DNA from: an uncultured Collinsella sp.
GTDB taxonomy: Bacteria; Actinomycetota; Coriobacteriia; Coriobacteriales; Coriobacteriaceae
Reading direction: 5' to 3'
Length of the DNA stretch: 52,000 nt
Assembly (NCBI GenBank): GCA_902494535.1
Contig: CABUTO010000011.1
Location: 1-52,000, forward strand
This document shows positions 34,308 to 44,331 of this stretch, piece after piece (the stretch's first letter is position 1; every line of letters starts with the position of its first letter). The notes under the pieces are model-generated. The model worked only from the letters and a program-made list of their open reading frames with translations. It was not told the origin of the DNA and made no database searches. The translations under genes and the position numbers were made by a program.

Positions 34308-35726
34308 TTAAGCGTCTTTCTTGGCAGTCAAATACTCGATAAACTCGGGGCCGACGGTCGTAACGTCACCGGCACCCATAGTGAGCAGCAAGTCGCCCTC
34401 GCCCACCATCTGCTCGAGCTCCTGATTGAGCTCAAGACGGCTGGAGCAGTACACGACCTCCTTGCCAGGATGCTTGGCGCGCACGGTATCGGCGAGCATC
34501 TTAGAGGTAACACCCGGAATGGGCATCTCGCCAGCCGAGAACACATCAATCAGCAGCAGTTTATCGGCATTGGCAAATGCATCGGCAAAGTCGTCGCACA
34601 GGGCCTGCAGGCGCGAATAGCGGTGCGGCTGGAACACGACGTCGACGTGCTTGTAGCCCAGCGACGAAGCGGCAGCAAGCGTCGCCTTGATCTCGGTGGG
34701 GTGATGGCCGTAATCATCGACCACGGTGATGCCATCGATATCGCCCACGTGGGTAAAGCGACGGCGGACGCCCTCAAAGCTCGAAAGCGCCTTGGCGGCG
34801 GCGTCGATGTCAAGGCCCAGGACATGGGCGACGGTGAGCACCGCCGTGGCGTTGAGCATGTTGTGGCGACCGGGATTACTCTTGATCTCCACAGCGTGCT
34901 CAGTGCCGTCCTCAAAGCGAACGATAAAGTCGCTCTGGATGCCCTTGACATCCGGGTGCATGCAGACGATGTCGTTGCTCTCGGCAAAGCCGTAGGAAAG
35001 CACGTGACGGCCCGTCGACTTGGCGAGCTCGACCAGATGCGGGTCCTCACCGCAGACGATGACGGTGCCGTCCTCGCCCACCAGGCTCATGAATTTGGCG
35101 AAAGTCGCCTCGATCTCCTCGATACCCGAGTAGTGATCGAGGTGGTCGGCCTCGACGTTGGTCACAATGACCACGTTGGGGTTCAGGAACAGGAAGGAAC
35201 TGTCGGACTCGTCGGCCTCGGCGACAAAGTAGTCGCCCGAGCCGTTCTTGCCGTTCGTGTCATAGCCCTCGACGATGCCACCGATCAGGAAGCTCGGATC
35301 CAGACCCATGCGGTCGAGCATGGTGGCGCACATCGAAGACGTGGTGGTCTTGCCATGCGTGCCGGCAACAGCGACGGTGGTGTAGCCGTGGCCCAAAGCA
35401 GAGAGCATCTTGGCACGGGGCCACACGGGAATACCAAGCTCGCGAGCGCGCACGAGTTCAGGGTTGGACTCCGGAATAGCGGTGGAGACAACAACCACGT
35501 CGGGCTTGACCTCGTCGATCGTGGCGGCCTCATGGCCCACATGCACCTTCACACCAGCGCGGGTAAGCTGGCGGATATAACGTGACGTCTTAAGGTCGGA
35601 GCCGGTAACGGCATAACCGCGCTCGTGCAGAACGAGGGCGATGCCGCTCATGCCGGCGCCGCCGATACCGATAAAGTGGGCGCTCTTAAACTCGGGCGCG
35701 GAGGTTGCAGTCTGGGAATCAGCCAT
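34308..35726 (-). CDS. murC: UDP-N-acetylmuramate--L-alanine ligase
   Basis: A 472-residue Mur ligase that adds L-alanine to UDP-MurNAc. The Rossmann start AHFIGIGGAGMSGIALVLHERG, the P-loop AGTHGKTTTSSMCATML near residue 110 and EADESDSSFL near 170 are present. The start MADSQTATS has AGGAG 11 bases upstream, somewhat far, and an in-frame ATG nine codons earlier (35753) is a second option. It is 97 bases from murG. Confidence 0.96.
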   Translation of the reverse strand: MADSQTATSAPEFKSAHFIGIGGAGMSGIALVLHERGYAVTGSDLKTSRYIRQLTRAGVKVHVGHEAATIDEVKPDVVVVSTAIPESNPELVRARELGIPVWPRAKMLSALGHGYTTVAVAGTHGKTTTSSMCATMLDRMGLDPSFLIGGIVEGYDTNGKNGSGDYFVAEADESDSSFLFLNPNVVIVTNVEADHLDHYSGIEEIEATFAKFMSLVGEDGTVIVCGEDPHLVELAKSTGRHVLSYGFAESNDIVCMHPDVKGIQSDFIVRFEDGTEHAVEIKSNPGRHNMLNATAVLTVAHVLGLDIDAAAKALSSFEGVRRRFTHVGDIDGITVVDDYGHHPTEIKATLAAASSLGYKHVDVVFQPHRYSRLQALCDDFADAFANADKLLLIDVFSAGEMPIPGVTSKMLADTVRAKHPGKEVVYCSSRLELNQELEQMVGEGDLLLTMGAGDVTTVGPEFIEYLTAKKDA

Positions 35727-35823
35727 GTGCTCGTGTACTCCTTGCGTAAACACTGCCTGTAACCCGTTAACTGTACCGCACCTACCGCATCAGCGCGAGG
35801 GCGACCGACGATATCCCGTCTAA

Positions 35824-36939
35824 CTAACGCAAACCCTCTACCGCATCCGCCAGAAGAGCGGCGGCCCTATCCTGAGCCAGACCACGCGCCGCCTGACGCA
35901 TGGCGTCGCGTGCCGCCGCGTCATCGACCAGGTGCAGCAGCTCATCGGCAAAGGCAGAACCGTCGATATCGGCATCGGCGCAGAGCACGCCGGCCCCGGC
36001 GTCGACCAGATAACGAGCATTGGTGGTTTGGTGGTCGGCCGTCGCATGCGGATACGGCACGAGCACCGAGGGCACGGCGAGCGCAGCGATCTCGGCCACG
36101 CTCGATGCGCCCGAACGCGAGAGCACCAAATCGGCAGCAGCCAGCATATCGCCCATGTTGTCGATGTAAGGCTGGACGCGGTAACGCTTCGCCTCCTCGG
36201 GCGTCAGCGCCAAAGCGCGCTCGGTCTCCTCAAAGCCGTCGGCACCCGTCGAATGCAACACATAGAGGTTCTTGCGCGAAAGCAGCTCGTTTTTGAGCGA
36301 AACCACGCGCTCGTTGAGGTGTTGGGCGCCAAGTGAACCGCCAAAGACGAGCAGCAGCGTAGCGTCCTCGGGAACGCCAAGTGCCTTGCGGCCGCGAGCG
36401 CGATCGCCCTCGATCACCGAGCGACGTACGGGGTTGCCGGTCATGAGCACGTGGTCAGGGTCACCTTCGCGCTCAAAGACCGAACGCGCTGCCGGCACCG
36501 AGATGCACACGCGGGCGGCGTGGGAGTTCATCATCTTGTTGGCCAGGCCCGGAACAGAGTTCTGCTCATGCAGCAGATACGGAACGGCCGCGCCCTTGCA
36601 CCACCCCAGCAGCGGAACCTCGACATAGGCACCAAAACCAATGGCGGCATCGGGCTTGCCGACCTTTGAGAAATGACTGGCGAGCGCACGCTTGGCTTTG
36701 TTGACACGCCACAGCGAGGTCAGCGCCGTCCAAGGACGGGAGCGGTCGAAGCCCGTGACCGTAATGGGCACAAAATCAAACCCAGCCTCGGGGACCAGAC
36801 GACCCTCGAGCTTGCGCGACTGGCCCACGAACACAACGTGGTGGCCACGGTCACGGAGCTCTTCGGCCAAGGCGAGCGCGGGGTTGATGTGCCCTGCCGT
36901 GCCGCCGGCTGCAATAGCAACGGTCATTTTATCGGTCAT
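35824..36939 (-). CDS. murG: Lipid II synthase MurG
   Basis: A 371-residue GT28 glycosyltransferase at the inner face of the membrane. It adds GlcNAc to lipid I. AAGGTAGHINPALALAEEL near residue 10 is the G-loop, FGGSLGAQHLN near 190 the second G-loop, and SRSGASSVAEIAALAVPSVL near 265 the donor site. AAGGGAC before MTDKMTVAI supports the start. It overlaps ftsW by 11 bases. Confidence 0.96.
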   Translation of the reverse strand: MTDKMTVAIAAGGTAGHINPALALAEELRDRGHHVVFVGQSRKLEGRLVPEAGFDFVPITVTGFDRSRPWTALTSLWRVNKAKRALASHFSKVGKPDAAIGFGAYVEVPLLGWCKGAAVPYLLHEQNSVPGLANKMMNSHAARVCISVPAARSVFEREGDPDHVLMTGNPVRRSVIEGDRARGRKALGVPEDATLLLVFGGSLGAQHLNERVVSLKNELLSRKNLYVLHSTGADGFEETERALALTPEEAKRYRVQPYIDNMGDMLAAADLVLSRSGASSVAEIAALAVPSVLVPYPHATADHQTTNARYLVDAGAGVLCADADIDGSAFADELLHLVDDAAARDAMRQAARGLAQDRAAALLADAVEGLR

Positions 36940-38449
36940 GGTAGTCCCTTCGTACACGCGGTCCCTGGTCGTCGGTACGCAGACGCGCCGACGGGTCCGA
37001 GTTCAAATCGATTCGATTATATCCGCCGCCCGCGTTGCGAGGGCTGGGGCGCTGCGGACGACCTTGCGGAGCCATTCGCGGGCGTGGACGAGCTGCCGGC
37101 TCGGATGCAGAACCATCCAGAACGGTAAAGCCGCTACGCGAAGGTCGTTCACCGCGCACATGGGCTACGCCGGCGGTGCTCTCGTCCATAACGGCAAAGC
37201 TCTCACGGCGGCGGTCATACTCATCGCGGCGGGCGCTCTCGTACGAAACGCGCAGGATCAACCCGGCAAGCATAAGCGACACAATAATCGACGAACCGCC
37301 GTAGCTAATAAACGGCAACGGTTTGCCCGTCATGGGAAACACGTTGAGGATGCCCAGCGCGTTAATCAAAAACTGCACTGCGAGAATGACCGCGGAGCCA
37401 GACGCCATGAGCGCGCCCCGACGATCGGTCGCCTGCTCGGCAATGCGAAACGCCGAGTAGATCAGCATCGCAAACACCAAGAAGAACAGCACGGTTCCGA
37501 CAAAGCCGACTTCCTCGCCAATGATAGCCAGGATGTAGTCATTGTGCGCCTCGGGCAGATACGAGTACTTCATGGTTGAGTTGCCGATGCCACGGCCGAA
37601 CAGACCGCCCGAGGCAAAGGCCATGATGGCAAGCGTGGCCTGATAGCCGTCACCATACTCGTCGGCCCAAGGGTTCAAGGCAACCTGAATACGCACCATA
37701 CGGTACGGCTCTGCGACAAGCGCAATCACGATCACGAGAATGCCGAAGATTAGCACGCCGATGATAAATCTGGGGTCGAGACCCGCAAACAACGCCATGC
37801 ACATGAGGGTCAACAGGATGATCAGGACAGTACCGAAATCGGGCTGGATAAAGATCAGAAAGAGCGAAATGCCCAGGTAGATGCCCATCTTGCGAAGGAA
37901 TTCGTTGATGTTGCCACCGGGCGAAAAGAAGCGATCGAGCATGATGGCCGAATACGCAATGGCAAATGGCTTTAAAAACTCGGAAGGCTGGAACTGAATG
38001 CCGGCGATGTTGAGCCAGCGCGTGGCGCCACGGCTGCCGCTGCCCACCAAGAACACCAGAAACAGTAGCCCTATCATGCCTATGAGGAAGATCCTGAGCA
38101 CGTCTTCCCCAAACCAACTGTCCGGCAAGATGCGCACGATGGCAACCATAGCCAGCACGCCAACTCCGGCAAACGCGGCTTGTCGAAACAGAAAAAACGT
38201 CGCCGAGCCATTCTCGTGCAGCGCCTCGACCGAAGACGCCGAGTACACCATCAGCAGGCCAAAGCACACCAAGGTAAACAGGCAGGCCATGAATATCAAA
38301 CGGGGGCGCATGATACGGGCGGGAACGCCGGCAATATAGCGTTCGCTAAACGTCTGCCCGCCGCGACCGGAACGCGGTGTGCTGCGCCGCGAGGAAGCAC
38401 GGTCCGAGTCGGGCCTCCTCATACCTTGTCGGGGGCTCTCCTCTCTCAC
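36929..38449 (-). CDS. ftsW: Septal SEDS glycosyltransferase FtsW
   Basis: A 506-residue SEDS polymerase with about ten membrane segments that joins lipid II into glycan strands. A basic N-terminal tail (RRPDSDRASSRRSTPRSGRGG) precedes the first segment near residue 47. The core includes ATRWLNIAGIQFQPSEFLKPF near 140 and GKPLPFISYGGSSI near 372. The last 100 residues are a basic cytosolic tail. The start is GTG (38449) with AGGGG 5 bases before; an ATG nine codons later is possible. It lies 8 bases after murD and overlaps murG. Confidence 0.95.
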   Translation of the reverse strand: MREESPRQGMRRPDSDRASSRRSTPRSGRGGQTFSERYIAGVPARIMRPRLIFMACLFTLVCFGLLMVYSASSVEALHENGSATFFLFRQAAFAGVGVLAMVAIVRILPDSWFGEDVLRIFLIGMIGLLFLVFLVGSGSRGATRWLNIAGIQFQPSEFLKPFAIAYSAIMLDRFFSPGGNINEFLRKMGIYLGISLFLIFIQPDFGTVLIILLTLMCMALFAGLDPRFIIGVLIFGILVIVIALVAEPYRMVRIQVALNPWADEYGDGYQATLAIMAFASGGLFGRGIGNSTMKYSYLPEAHNDYILAIIGEEVGFVGTVLFFLVFAMLIYSAFRIAEQATDRRGALMASGSAVILAVQFLINALGILNVFPMTGKPLPFISYGGSSIIVSLMLAGLILRVSYESARRDEYDRRRESFAVMDESTAGVAHVRGERPSRSGFTVLDGSASEPAARPRPRMAPQGRPQRPSPRNAGGGYNRIDLNSDPSARLRTDDQGPRVRRDYHDR

Positions 38450-38457
38450 CGCAACCC

Positions 38458-39864
38458 CTATTCCATTTGCGATTTCGCCGCAGCGGCAAGCTGGGCCACA
38501 TAGTCCTTAAACACGCGGCCGCGCTCCTCATAGCCCGAGAACTCATCGAACGAAGAGCAGGCAGGAGAAAGTAAGATCACGTCGCCACGGCTCGACAGCG
38601 AACGGGCGACGTCCACGGCATCGCGCAGGTCATCCGCCTGGGCGATATCCACGTCACCATCGACATCGGCCTCGTCCATAGCGGCGGTAAAGCGCTCGCG
38701 CGCATCGCCAAAGCAAACGACCGAGCGCACGTTGTCCATAACGACGCGGGCAAAGTCCGCAAGCGGCGTACCCTTATCGTGGCCGCCGAGCAGCAAAATC
38801 ACATCGTCGTCGGGAAACGCCGTCAGGGCCTTTTCGACTGCATCGGTGTTCGTTGCCTTGGAATCGTTGACGTAGCGCACGCCATCGATCTCGCCACAGG
38901 GCTCAACGCGGTGCTCCAGCGGCTGGAACGATGCCAAACCACGGCAAATGCCCTCGGGATCGGCACCGACGGCCAAAGCAGCCGTGGCAGCACATAGGGC
39001 ATTGATGACATTGTGATGGCCCGAGATCTTGAGCTCGGAAGTGGCGACAAGCTGAGTCTCGACGCCCTTCAGGCGGACGACCAACTTGCCGTCGCGCACA
39101 AAGGCGGCGTCTGCACCCTCGGGCTCGTCAAAAGCGACCTTGCAGATGCGGCGGCCCGGCATGTAGATGTACTCATCGAACTCATGGATGCCGGCATCCT
39201 CAACGTCGATAACCACGAGGTCGTCGTCGACCATATTCTCGAACAACTTGATCTTGGCAAGCGCATAGTTCTTGTGGCTCTTGTGCCAGCCCAGGTGGTC
39301 GGGCGTGATGTTGAGCAGCACCGCCACGCGAGGATGAAGCTCGGCGGTCGTAGCAATCTGATAACTCGACAGCTCGGCCACAAACCACTCATTATGTGCG
39401 CGGCCGTCGATCTCGTTCACCGGCGGCTCACCGATATTGCCGACGGCCACGCTGGCTTCACCGGCGGCCTTGAGCAGATAATCAGTCAGCGACGTGGTAG
39501 TTGTCTTGCCGTTGGTGCCCGTGATGGCAATCCAATTTTGGGGAGACAAGCGATAGGCAAACTCGGGCTCGCCCATAATCTGAGCGGCATGCTCACGCCC
39601 CGCCTTAAAGAAGGACGAGAACTCCGAAATACCCGGGCATGTCACGCACACGTCATAGGCGCCCTCGACCTGTTCGGCCCCATAGACAAACGACGCACCA
39701 GCAGCCTCGAGCGCACGCGTGGCGTCATTGGGCTCAGAGGTGCCGCCGCCATACACGGTAACGGCGCTTACGCGCTCGGGATGTGCCAGCGCCCAGCGGG
39801 CGACATCGAGACCGGATTTGCCCTGACCCAAAACGAGCAGGCTAAAGACATCAGCAAGAGGCAT
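38458..39864 (-). CDS. murD: UDP-N-acetylmuramoylalanine--D-glutamate ligase
   Basis: A 468-residue Mur ligase that adds D-glutamate. LVLGQGKSGLDVARWA at the N-terminus, the P-loop AITGTNGKTTTTSLTDYLL near residue 115, NITPDHLGWHKSHKNYALAK near 190 and VNDSKATNTDA near 330 mark the domains. Length is typical. It is 9 bases after mraY. Confidence 0.96.
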   Translation of the reverse strand: MPLADVFSLLVLGQGKSGLDVARWALAHPERVSAVTVYGGGTSEPNDATRALEAAGASFVYGAEQVEGAYDVCVTCPGISEFSSFFKAGREHAAQIMGEPEFAYRLSPQNWIAITGTNGKTTTTSLTDYLLKAAGEASVAVGNIGEPPVNEIDGRAHNEWFVAELSSYQIATTAELHPRVAVLLNITPDHLGWHKSHKNYALAKIKLFENMVDDDLVVIDVEDAGIHEFDEYIYMPGRRICKVAFDEPEGADAAFVRDGKLVVRLKGVETQLVATSELKISGHHNVINALCAATAALAVGADPEGICRGLASFQPLEHRVEPCGEIDGVRYVNDSKATNTDAVEKALTAFPDDDVILLLGGHDKGTPLADFARVVMDNVRSVVCFGDARERFTAAMDEADVDGDVDIAQADDLRDAVDVARSLSSRGDVILLSPACSSFDEFSGYEERGRVFKDYVAQLAAAAKSQME

Positions 39865-39873
39865 GAAAGACCA

Positions 39874-40893
39874 CTATCCCAACTGGAAGAACAAAGCAAG
39901 GCCAACGGCACCAAAGGCCGCAGCGATAATCCAAAAACGGATGACGACCTTGGTCTCGGCCCAGCCCTTCTTTTCGAAATGATGATGGATGGGCGCCATA
40001 AGGAAGACGCGCTTGTGCGTAAAGTGGAAGTAGACAACCTGAATCATGACCGACAGGGTCTCAACGATAAACAGGCCGCCGATGATGAGGGAGACGACCT
40101 CGGTGTTGGTCATGATGGACGTGCAGGCAAACGCGGCGCCCAGGGCAAGCGAGCCGGTATCGCCCATAAAGATGCTCGCCGGATAGCAGTTGAACCACAG
40201 AAAGCCCAAGCAGGCACCGGCACACGCGGTGCAGAAGATGGACAGGTTCACGTCTCCGTGCAAAAACGCCATGGCAGCCATGGCGAGCATGGCGATCATG
40301 GAGGTGCCGCCAGCAAGACCGTCAAGGCCATCGGTCAGGTTCACGGCATTAGAAAGACCGGCGATCATCAGCCAGCAAAAGACAATGTAGAGCCACGGGA
40401 ACGAAAGGCCGCAGATGGTGGTCGAAAGAACACCGAGGTCAATCGTCAGGCCGCCGGGAAAACGAATCTCGGGGGCGACGCCGCACCAGTTGACGGCAAG
40501 TACCGTAAAGGTGACACAGATAATGGTTAGGCCGATCATCTTGGCATGAGGCGTCAGACCGAGCGAGCGCCCGTGCGTAACGGAGGTCAGGTCGTCGATC
40601 AGGCCCAGCACGCCGGTCGCCAGCGTGGCGAGCAGCACGAGCACGAGCTCGGTGGTGAGCTTGCCCATCAGCAGGCAGGTCAGCGAGATCGCGACGAGGA
40701 TGACAATGCCACCCATGGTGGGCGTTCCCTGCTTAACCAAATGACGCTTGGGGCCGTCGGCACGAACCTGCTGGCCGATACCCTCGACCTTGAGCAGCTT
40801 GATCCACCACGGCATGAGCAGCAGCGCAATGGCAGCGGCGATACCAAGCCCCAAAAAAGCCTGATACGTTGGATACGAGGGATTGCCGAACAT
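39874..40893 (-). CDS. mraY: Phospho-MurNAc-pentapeptide transferase
   Basis: A 339-residue membrane enzyme with ten segments that moves phospho-MurNAc-pentapeptide onto undecaprenyl phosphate to give lipid I. Motifs GTPTMGGIVIL near residue 55, NAVNLTDGLDGLAGGTS near 185, FMGDTGSLALG near 242 and the histidine loop MAPIHHHFEKKGWAE near 300 are present. It is 3 bases after murF. Confidence 0.97.
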   Translation of the reverse strand: MFGNPSYPTYQAFLGLGIAAAIALLLMPWWIKLLKVEGIGQQVRADGPKRHLVKQGTPTMGGIVILVAISLTCLLMGKLTTELVLVLLATLATGVLGLIDDLTSVTHGRSLGLTPHAKMIGLTIICVTFTVLAVNWCGVAPEIRFPGGLTIDLGVLSTTICGLSFPWLYIVFCWLMIAGLSNAVNLTDGLDGLAGGTSMIAMLAMAAMAFLHGDVNLSIFCTACAGACLGFLWFNCYPASIFMGDTGSLALGAAFACTSIMTNTEVVSLIIGGLFIVETLSVMIQVVYFHFTHKRVFLMAPIHHHFEKKGWAETKVVIRFWIIAAAFGAVGLALFFQLG

Positions 40894-40896
40894 GGG

Positions 40897-42321
40897 CTAG
40901 CACACACCTTCCACAAAGCGGTCGAGCTCAACAAAACGGGAACCCTTGACCAGTACAACATCATGTTTTTCAAGCGCGCCGCCCATGCGGTCGAGCACCT
41001 GCTGATAATCGGAGAACACCTGGATGCGGTCCTCGTCCATGCCCATCATGCGCGCGGCATCGGCCATAAGCTGGGCCAGCTCACCACCCACGCACGCCAG
41101 CATGTCGAGCTTCTTGGCGGCGGCATAGGCGCCCACGAGCTCATGCATGCGAGGAGCCTCATCGCCCATCTCGCCCATCTCGCCCAGGATCGCCATGCGA
41201 GACCCCGTGCACGAAAGCGAGCACAGCAGATCGAGGCCAGCAGCCATGGATTCGGCACTGGCGTTATAGGAATCGTCGATGACGCGGGCACCGCTCTTGG
41301 CGCGCTTGATCTCTTGGCGGTGACCGGTGATCGTGAGGCCCCTAAAGGCAGCATCGATCTGCTCGGGCGTCACGCCCAGGCGATAGGCAACCGCGGCGGC
41401 CTTAACGGCATTTGGGACGGACTGCACGCCGGGGATGGCAAGCATGGTATCGATTGTCTCGCCCTGACCGAAATCGAGCGTAAAGACCGGACGGCCCTCG
41501 TCATCAACTCGAACGTCGCGGGCACGGACCTCATCATCGTCCGAGACGCCGGCCAGCATCACGTCGATACCAGCAGGCTGGGCGAACGTATCGCGAATGA
41601 ACGGCGTAAAGTCGTCCTCGCCGCCCAAAACCAGCAGCGGCAAGAAGTCGCCAGCGGCGCACATACCCTGGACAATCTCGGCCTTAGCGCGGGCGATGTT
41701 CTCGCGGCTACCCAAAATGCCGATATGAGAGGTACCAATCTTGCTCACGATGGCAAGGTTGGGATTGGCGGACTGGGACAGGCGCTCGATCTCGTGGAAA
41801 TGGTTCATGCCCATCTCGAGCACCAGGACCTCGGTATCGGCCGGAGCGGAAAGCACCGTGAGTGGCATGCCGATCAGGTTATTGAAATTGCCCTTGGTGG
41901 CCCAGACACGATAGCGCTTGGCGAGCACAGCGGCGAGCACGTCCTTGGTCGTCGTCTTGCCGATGGAACCGGTAATACCAACGACCAGGCAGCCAAGCTC
42001 CAGACGGTACGTGTGCGCCAAACGCAGCAGAAACTCCTCGGGATCATCGGTCAGCAAGATGGCACAGCCCTTGTCCTGCGCCAGCGAGACCAGCTCGGCC
42101 TCGGGCTCACGCGTCATCACGACGGCGCCGGCACCCGACTGGACGGCACGGGAAGCAAAATCATTGCCGTCGACGTTTTCACCGGGAAAGGCGACGAAAA
42201 TCGTCCCTTCCTCGACCTGGCGCGAGTCGATAACGCACCCGCGGCATACCTGATCGGCTTCTCCCGTCACGGTTCGGGCCCCTGTTGCGGCCGCGAGGTT
42301 GTTGACGGCGATCTCTATCAT
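40897..42321 (-). CDS. murF: MurNAc-tripeptide D-Ala-D-Ala ligase
   Basis: A 474-residue Mur ligase that adds D-Ala-D-Ala to the UDP-MurNAc tripeptide. VDSRQVEEGTIFVAFPGENVDGNDF near residues 30-54 is the substrate domain, ITGSIGKTTTKDVLAAVL near 115 the P-loop, and IDDSYNASAESM near 335 the C-terminal hinge. AGGGGAGC 5 bases before ATG supports the start. The 127-base gap before it carries a TACAAT box and may hold an internal promoter. Confidence 0.96.
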   Translation of the reverse strand: MIEIAVNNLAAATGARTVTGEADQVCRGCVIDSRQVEEGTIFVAFPGENVDGNDFASRAVQSGAGAVVMTREPEAELVSLAQDKGCAILLTDDPEEFLLRLAHTYRLELGCLVVGITGSIGKTTTKDVLAAVLAKRYRVWATKGNFNNLIGMPLTVLSAPADTEVLVLEMGMNHFHEIERLSQSANPNLAIVSKIGTSHIGILGSRENIARAKAEIVQGMCAAGDFLPLLVLGGEDDFTPFIRDTFAQPAGIDVMLAGVSDDDEVRARDVRVDDEGRPVFTLDFGQGETIDTMLAIPGVQSVPNAVKAAAVAYRLGVTPEQIDAAFRGLTITGHRQEIKRAKSGARVIDDSYNASAESMAAGLDLLCSLSCTGSRMAILGEMGEMGDEAPRMHELVGAYAAAKKLDMLACVGGELAQLMADAARMMGMDEDRIQVFSDYQQVLDRMGGALEKHDVVLVKGSRFVELDRFVEGVC

Positions 42322-42448
42322 TGCAGCTCCCCTGTAAACCTAATAATGCTATCGGCGTATTGTATCCCAGCGCCGCGCATGCGTGGTGCAGGGCATGTGA
42401 ACACCCCTCATATGGGACAACAAACCACGCCCCAAAGATTGTAACCCC

Positions 42449-44314
42449 CTACTTCGTGTGCGGGATACCCAGCACGTCGAGCGCGTTGGCCATAATGGAC
42501 TGGAACGGCACCGCAGCGGCATCTGAGCCGCTCGGCGTTCCGTCGAGCGTGATATAGCACAGCACCTTGGGCGATTGTGCCGGTGCAAAGCCCATAAAGG
42601 ACGACATGTAGTTCTCCTTGAGGTAGCCGCCGTTCTCGTCGGCTCGTTCGGCCGTACCGGTCTTACCCGCCACGTCATAGCCGTCAACCGCGCCGCCAAC
42701 GCCCGTTCCCTCGGACACGACCGTCTGCATGCACGATGTCACCTGGGATGCGGCGTCCTCCGAAATCGCGCGCTCGCCTTCGCCCCAGTCCTTCTCGTCG
42801 CCCTTGCTGGACTTATAGAAGTGCGGGGTCATCATCACGCCGCCGTTGGCGATGCCGCCCACGGCACGTGCGATCTCAATCGGCGAGACGGACAGCGCCT
42901 GTCCAAAGCTCATCGAACCCAGCGTGGCGCCGTCATACTGGTCACGCTCCTTGACGATGCCCAGGCTCTCGCCCGGAAAATCGACACCGGAGCTGTGACC
43001 TATGCCCCACTTGTCCACATAGGCGGCAAAGTCATCCGCACCGATCTTGCGCCCCACCAGGACAAAGCCCACGTTGGACGAACGGCGCATCATCTCGCGC
43101 ACATCCATGGTCATGGCATAGTCGCGCTTGTCGGCATCGGTGACGGTATCGTCGCCCACCTTGATGCTCGCCGGCACCTCAAACGACGTACTCGATCGCA
43201 CGACGCCCAAGTCGAAGCCGGCGCCCGCCACGAGCGTCTTAAAGACCGAGCCGGGCTCGTAGGCATCGGTGACCAGGCGCAGATTCATATCCTCGGTCTT
43301 GGCATTCTCCAGATCGGTCTGGTCGTAGGTCGGGTACGAGCAGGCTGCCAAAATCTCGCCTGTCGTAGGATCGGTGACCAGCGCCGAGCCGTTCTTGGCC
43401 TTAGTCTTCTCAACTGCCTCTGCCAGGGCATCCTCGGCCGCACGCTGGATATTGACGTCGAGCGTCGTCACGATATCAACGCCGTCGACCGCAGCCACCT
43501 TTTTATAGGCACCGCCCGCGATATAGCTGCCGTCCCTCGCGCGCTCGCGTACGAGAGAACCGTTCGTGCCGGTCAGAAGCTTGTTGTATTGCTTTTCGAG
43601 ACCCGTCAAGCCGTCGTTGTCTACATTCACTACACCCAGCACCTGCGATGCCAGATTGCCGTATGGATATACGCGCTTCATGGCCTGCTCAAAAAGCACG
43701 CCGGGCAGGTTCTTCTTCTCCAGCGCCGCAACATCGTCTTCGTCCACCTGGCGCTTGATATACACCCAGGTTCCATCGGACTCAACGAGCTTGCGGCAGG
43801 TCTTTTTATCGATTCCAGTTGCCTTGACCAGCGCCGACACCGTCTTGTCAACATCCTCGACAAGCTGCGGGTTCACGGCGATGTTGCGACATTCGACCGA
43901 CGACGCCAGCACGTTGCCGTTGCGGTCGTAGATGGTGCCGCGTTTGGCATAGAGGGTCTGCGCAAGCAGGCGGCGCGCATCGGCACGCTCGCGCAGTTTA
44001 TCGGCTTCGACAATTTGATAGTCGGCAAGGCGAAAGACGCCCAAGCCCAAGCCAAGCCCGATGAAGCCCATGACGGCTTTGCGGCGAGGCAGAGGCGCGC
44101 CTGTGAGCCATTCGGTCGACGAACTCTTGCGCGACCTGGTGTTATGCACTTGAGGGCCGCCCGAGCCGCGAAGTCGCGACGCCGGGTCGTTGCCACGGGA
44201 CCGCCCGGCGTTGTAAGATTGCCGACCCGTTCCTTGATAACCAGAACGTCCCCGCGACGAGGGACGTCCAGAACCGCGGCCCCCATCGGAACCGCGGCGA
44301 TAGTCATTTGTCAT
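42449..44314 (-). CDS. ftsI: Division penicillin-binding protein (class B, FtsI/PBP2b type)
   Basis: A 621-residue class B transpeptidase that crosslinks septal wall. A basic, Gly/Ser/Arg-rich cytosolic tail of about 75 residues comes first, then one membrane segment (KAVMGFIGLGLGLGVFRLADY). The dimerisation domain follows, then the transpeptidase with its active serine in EPGSVFKTLVAG near residue 353, SSN in MRRSSNVGF near 415 and KTG in VAGKTGTAE near 560. No PASTA domain is seen. It follows ftsL by 17 bases. Division use is inferred from the cluster. Confidence 0.95.
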   Translation of the reverse strand: MTNDYRRGSDGGRGSGRPSSRGRSGYQGTGRQSYNAGRSRGNDPASRLRGSGGPQVHNTRSRKSSSTEWLTGAPLPRRKAVMGFIGLGLGLGVFRLADYQIVEADKLRERADARRLLAQTLYAKRGTIYDRNGNVLASSVECRNIAVNPQLVEDVDKTVSALVKATGIDKKTCRKLVESDGTWVYIKRQVDEDDVAALEKKNLPGVLFEQAMKRVYPYGNLASQVLGVVNVDNDGLTGLEKQYNKLLTGTNGSLVRERARDGSYIAGGAYKKVAAVDGVDIVTTLDVNIQRAAEDALAEAVEKTKAKNGSALVTDPTTGEILAACSYPTYDQTDLENAKTEDMNLRLVTDAYEPGSVFKTLVAGAGFDLGVVRSSTSFEVPASIKVGDDTVTDADKRDYAMTMDVREMMRRSSNVGFVLVGRKIGADDFAAYVDKWGIGHSSGVDFPGESLGIVKERDQYDGATLGSMSFGQALSVSPIEIARAVGGIANGGVMMTPHFYKSSKGDEKDWGEGERAISEDAASQVTSCMQTVVSEGTGVGGAVDGYDVAGKTGTAERADENGGYLKENYMSSFMGFAPAQSPKVLCYITLDGTPSGSDAAAVPFQSIMANALDVLGIPHTK

Positions 44315-44331
44315 ACTCAGCTACCGTCTTG

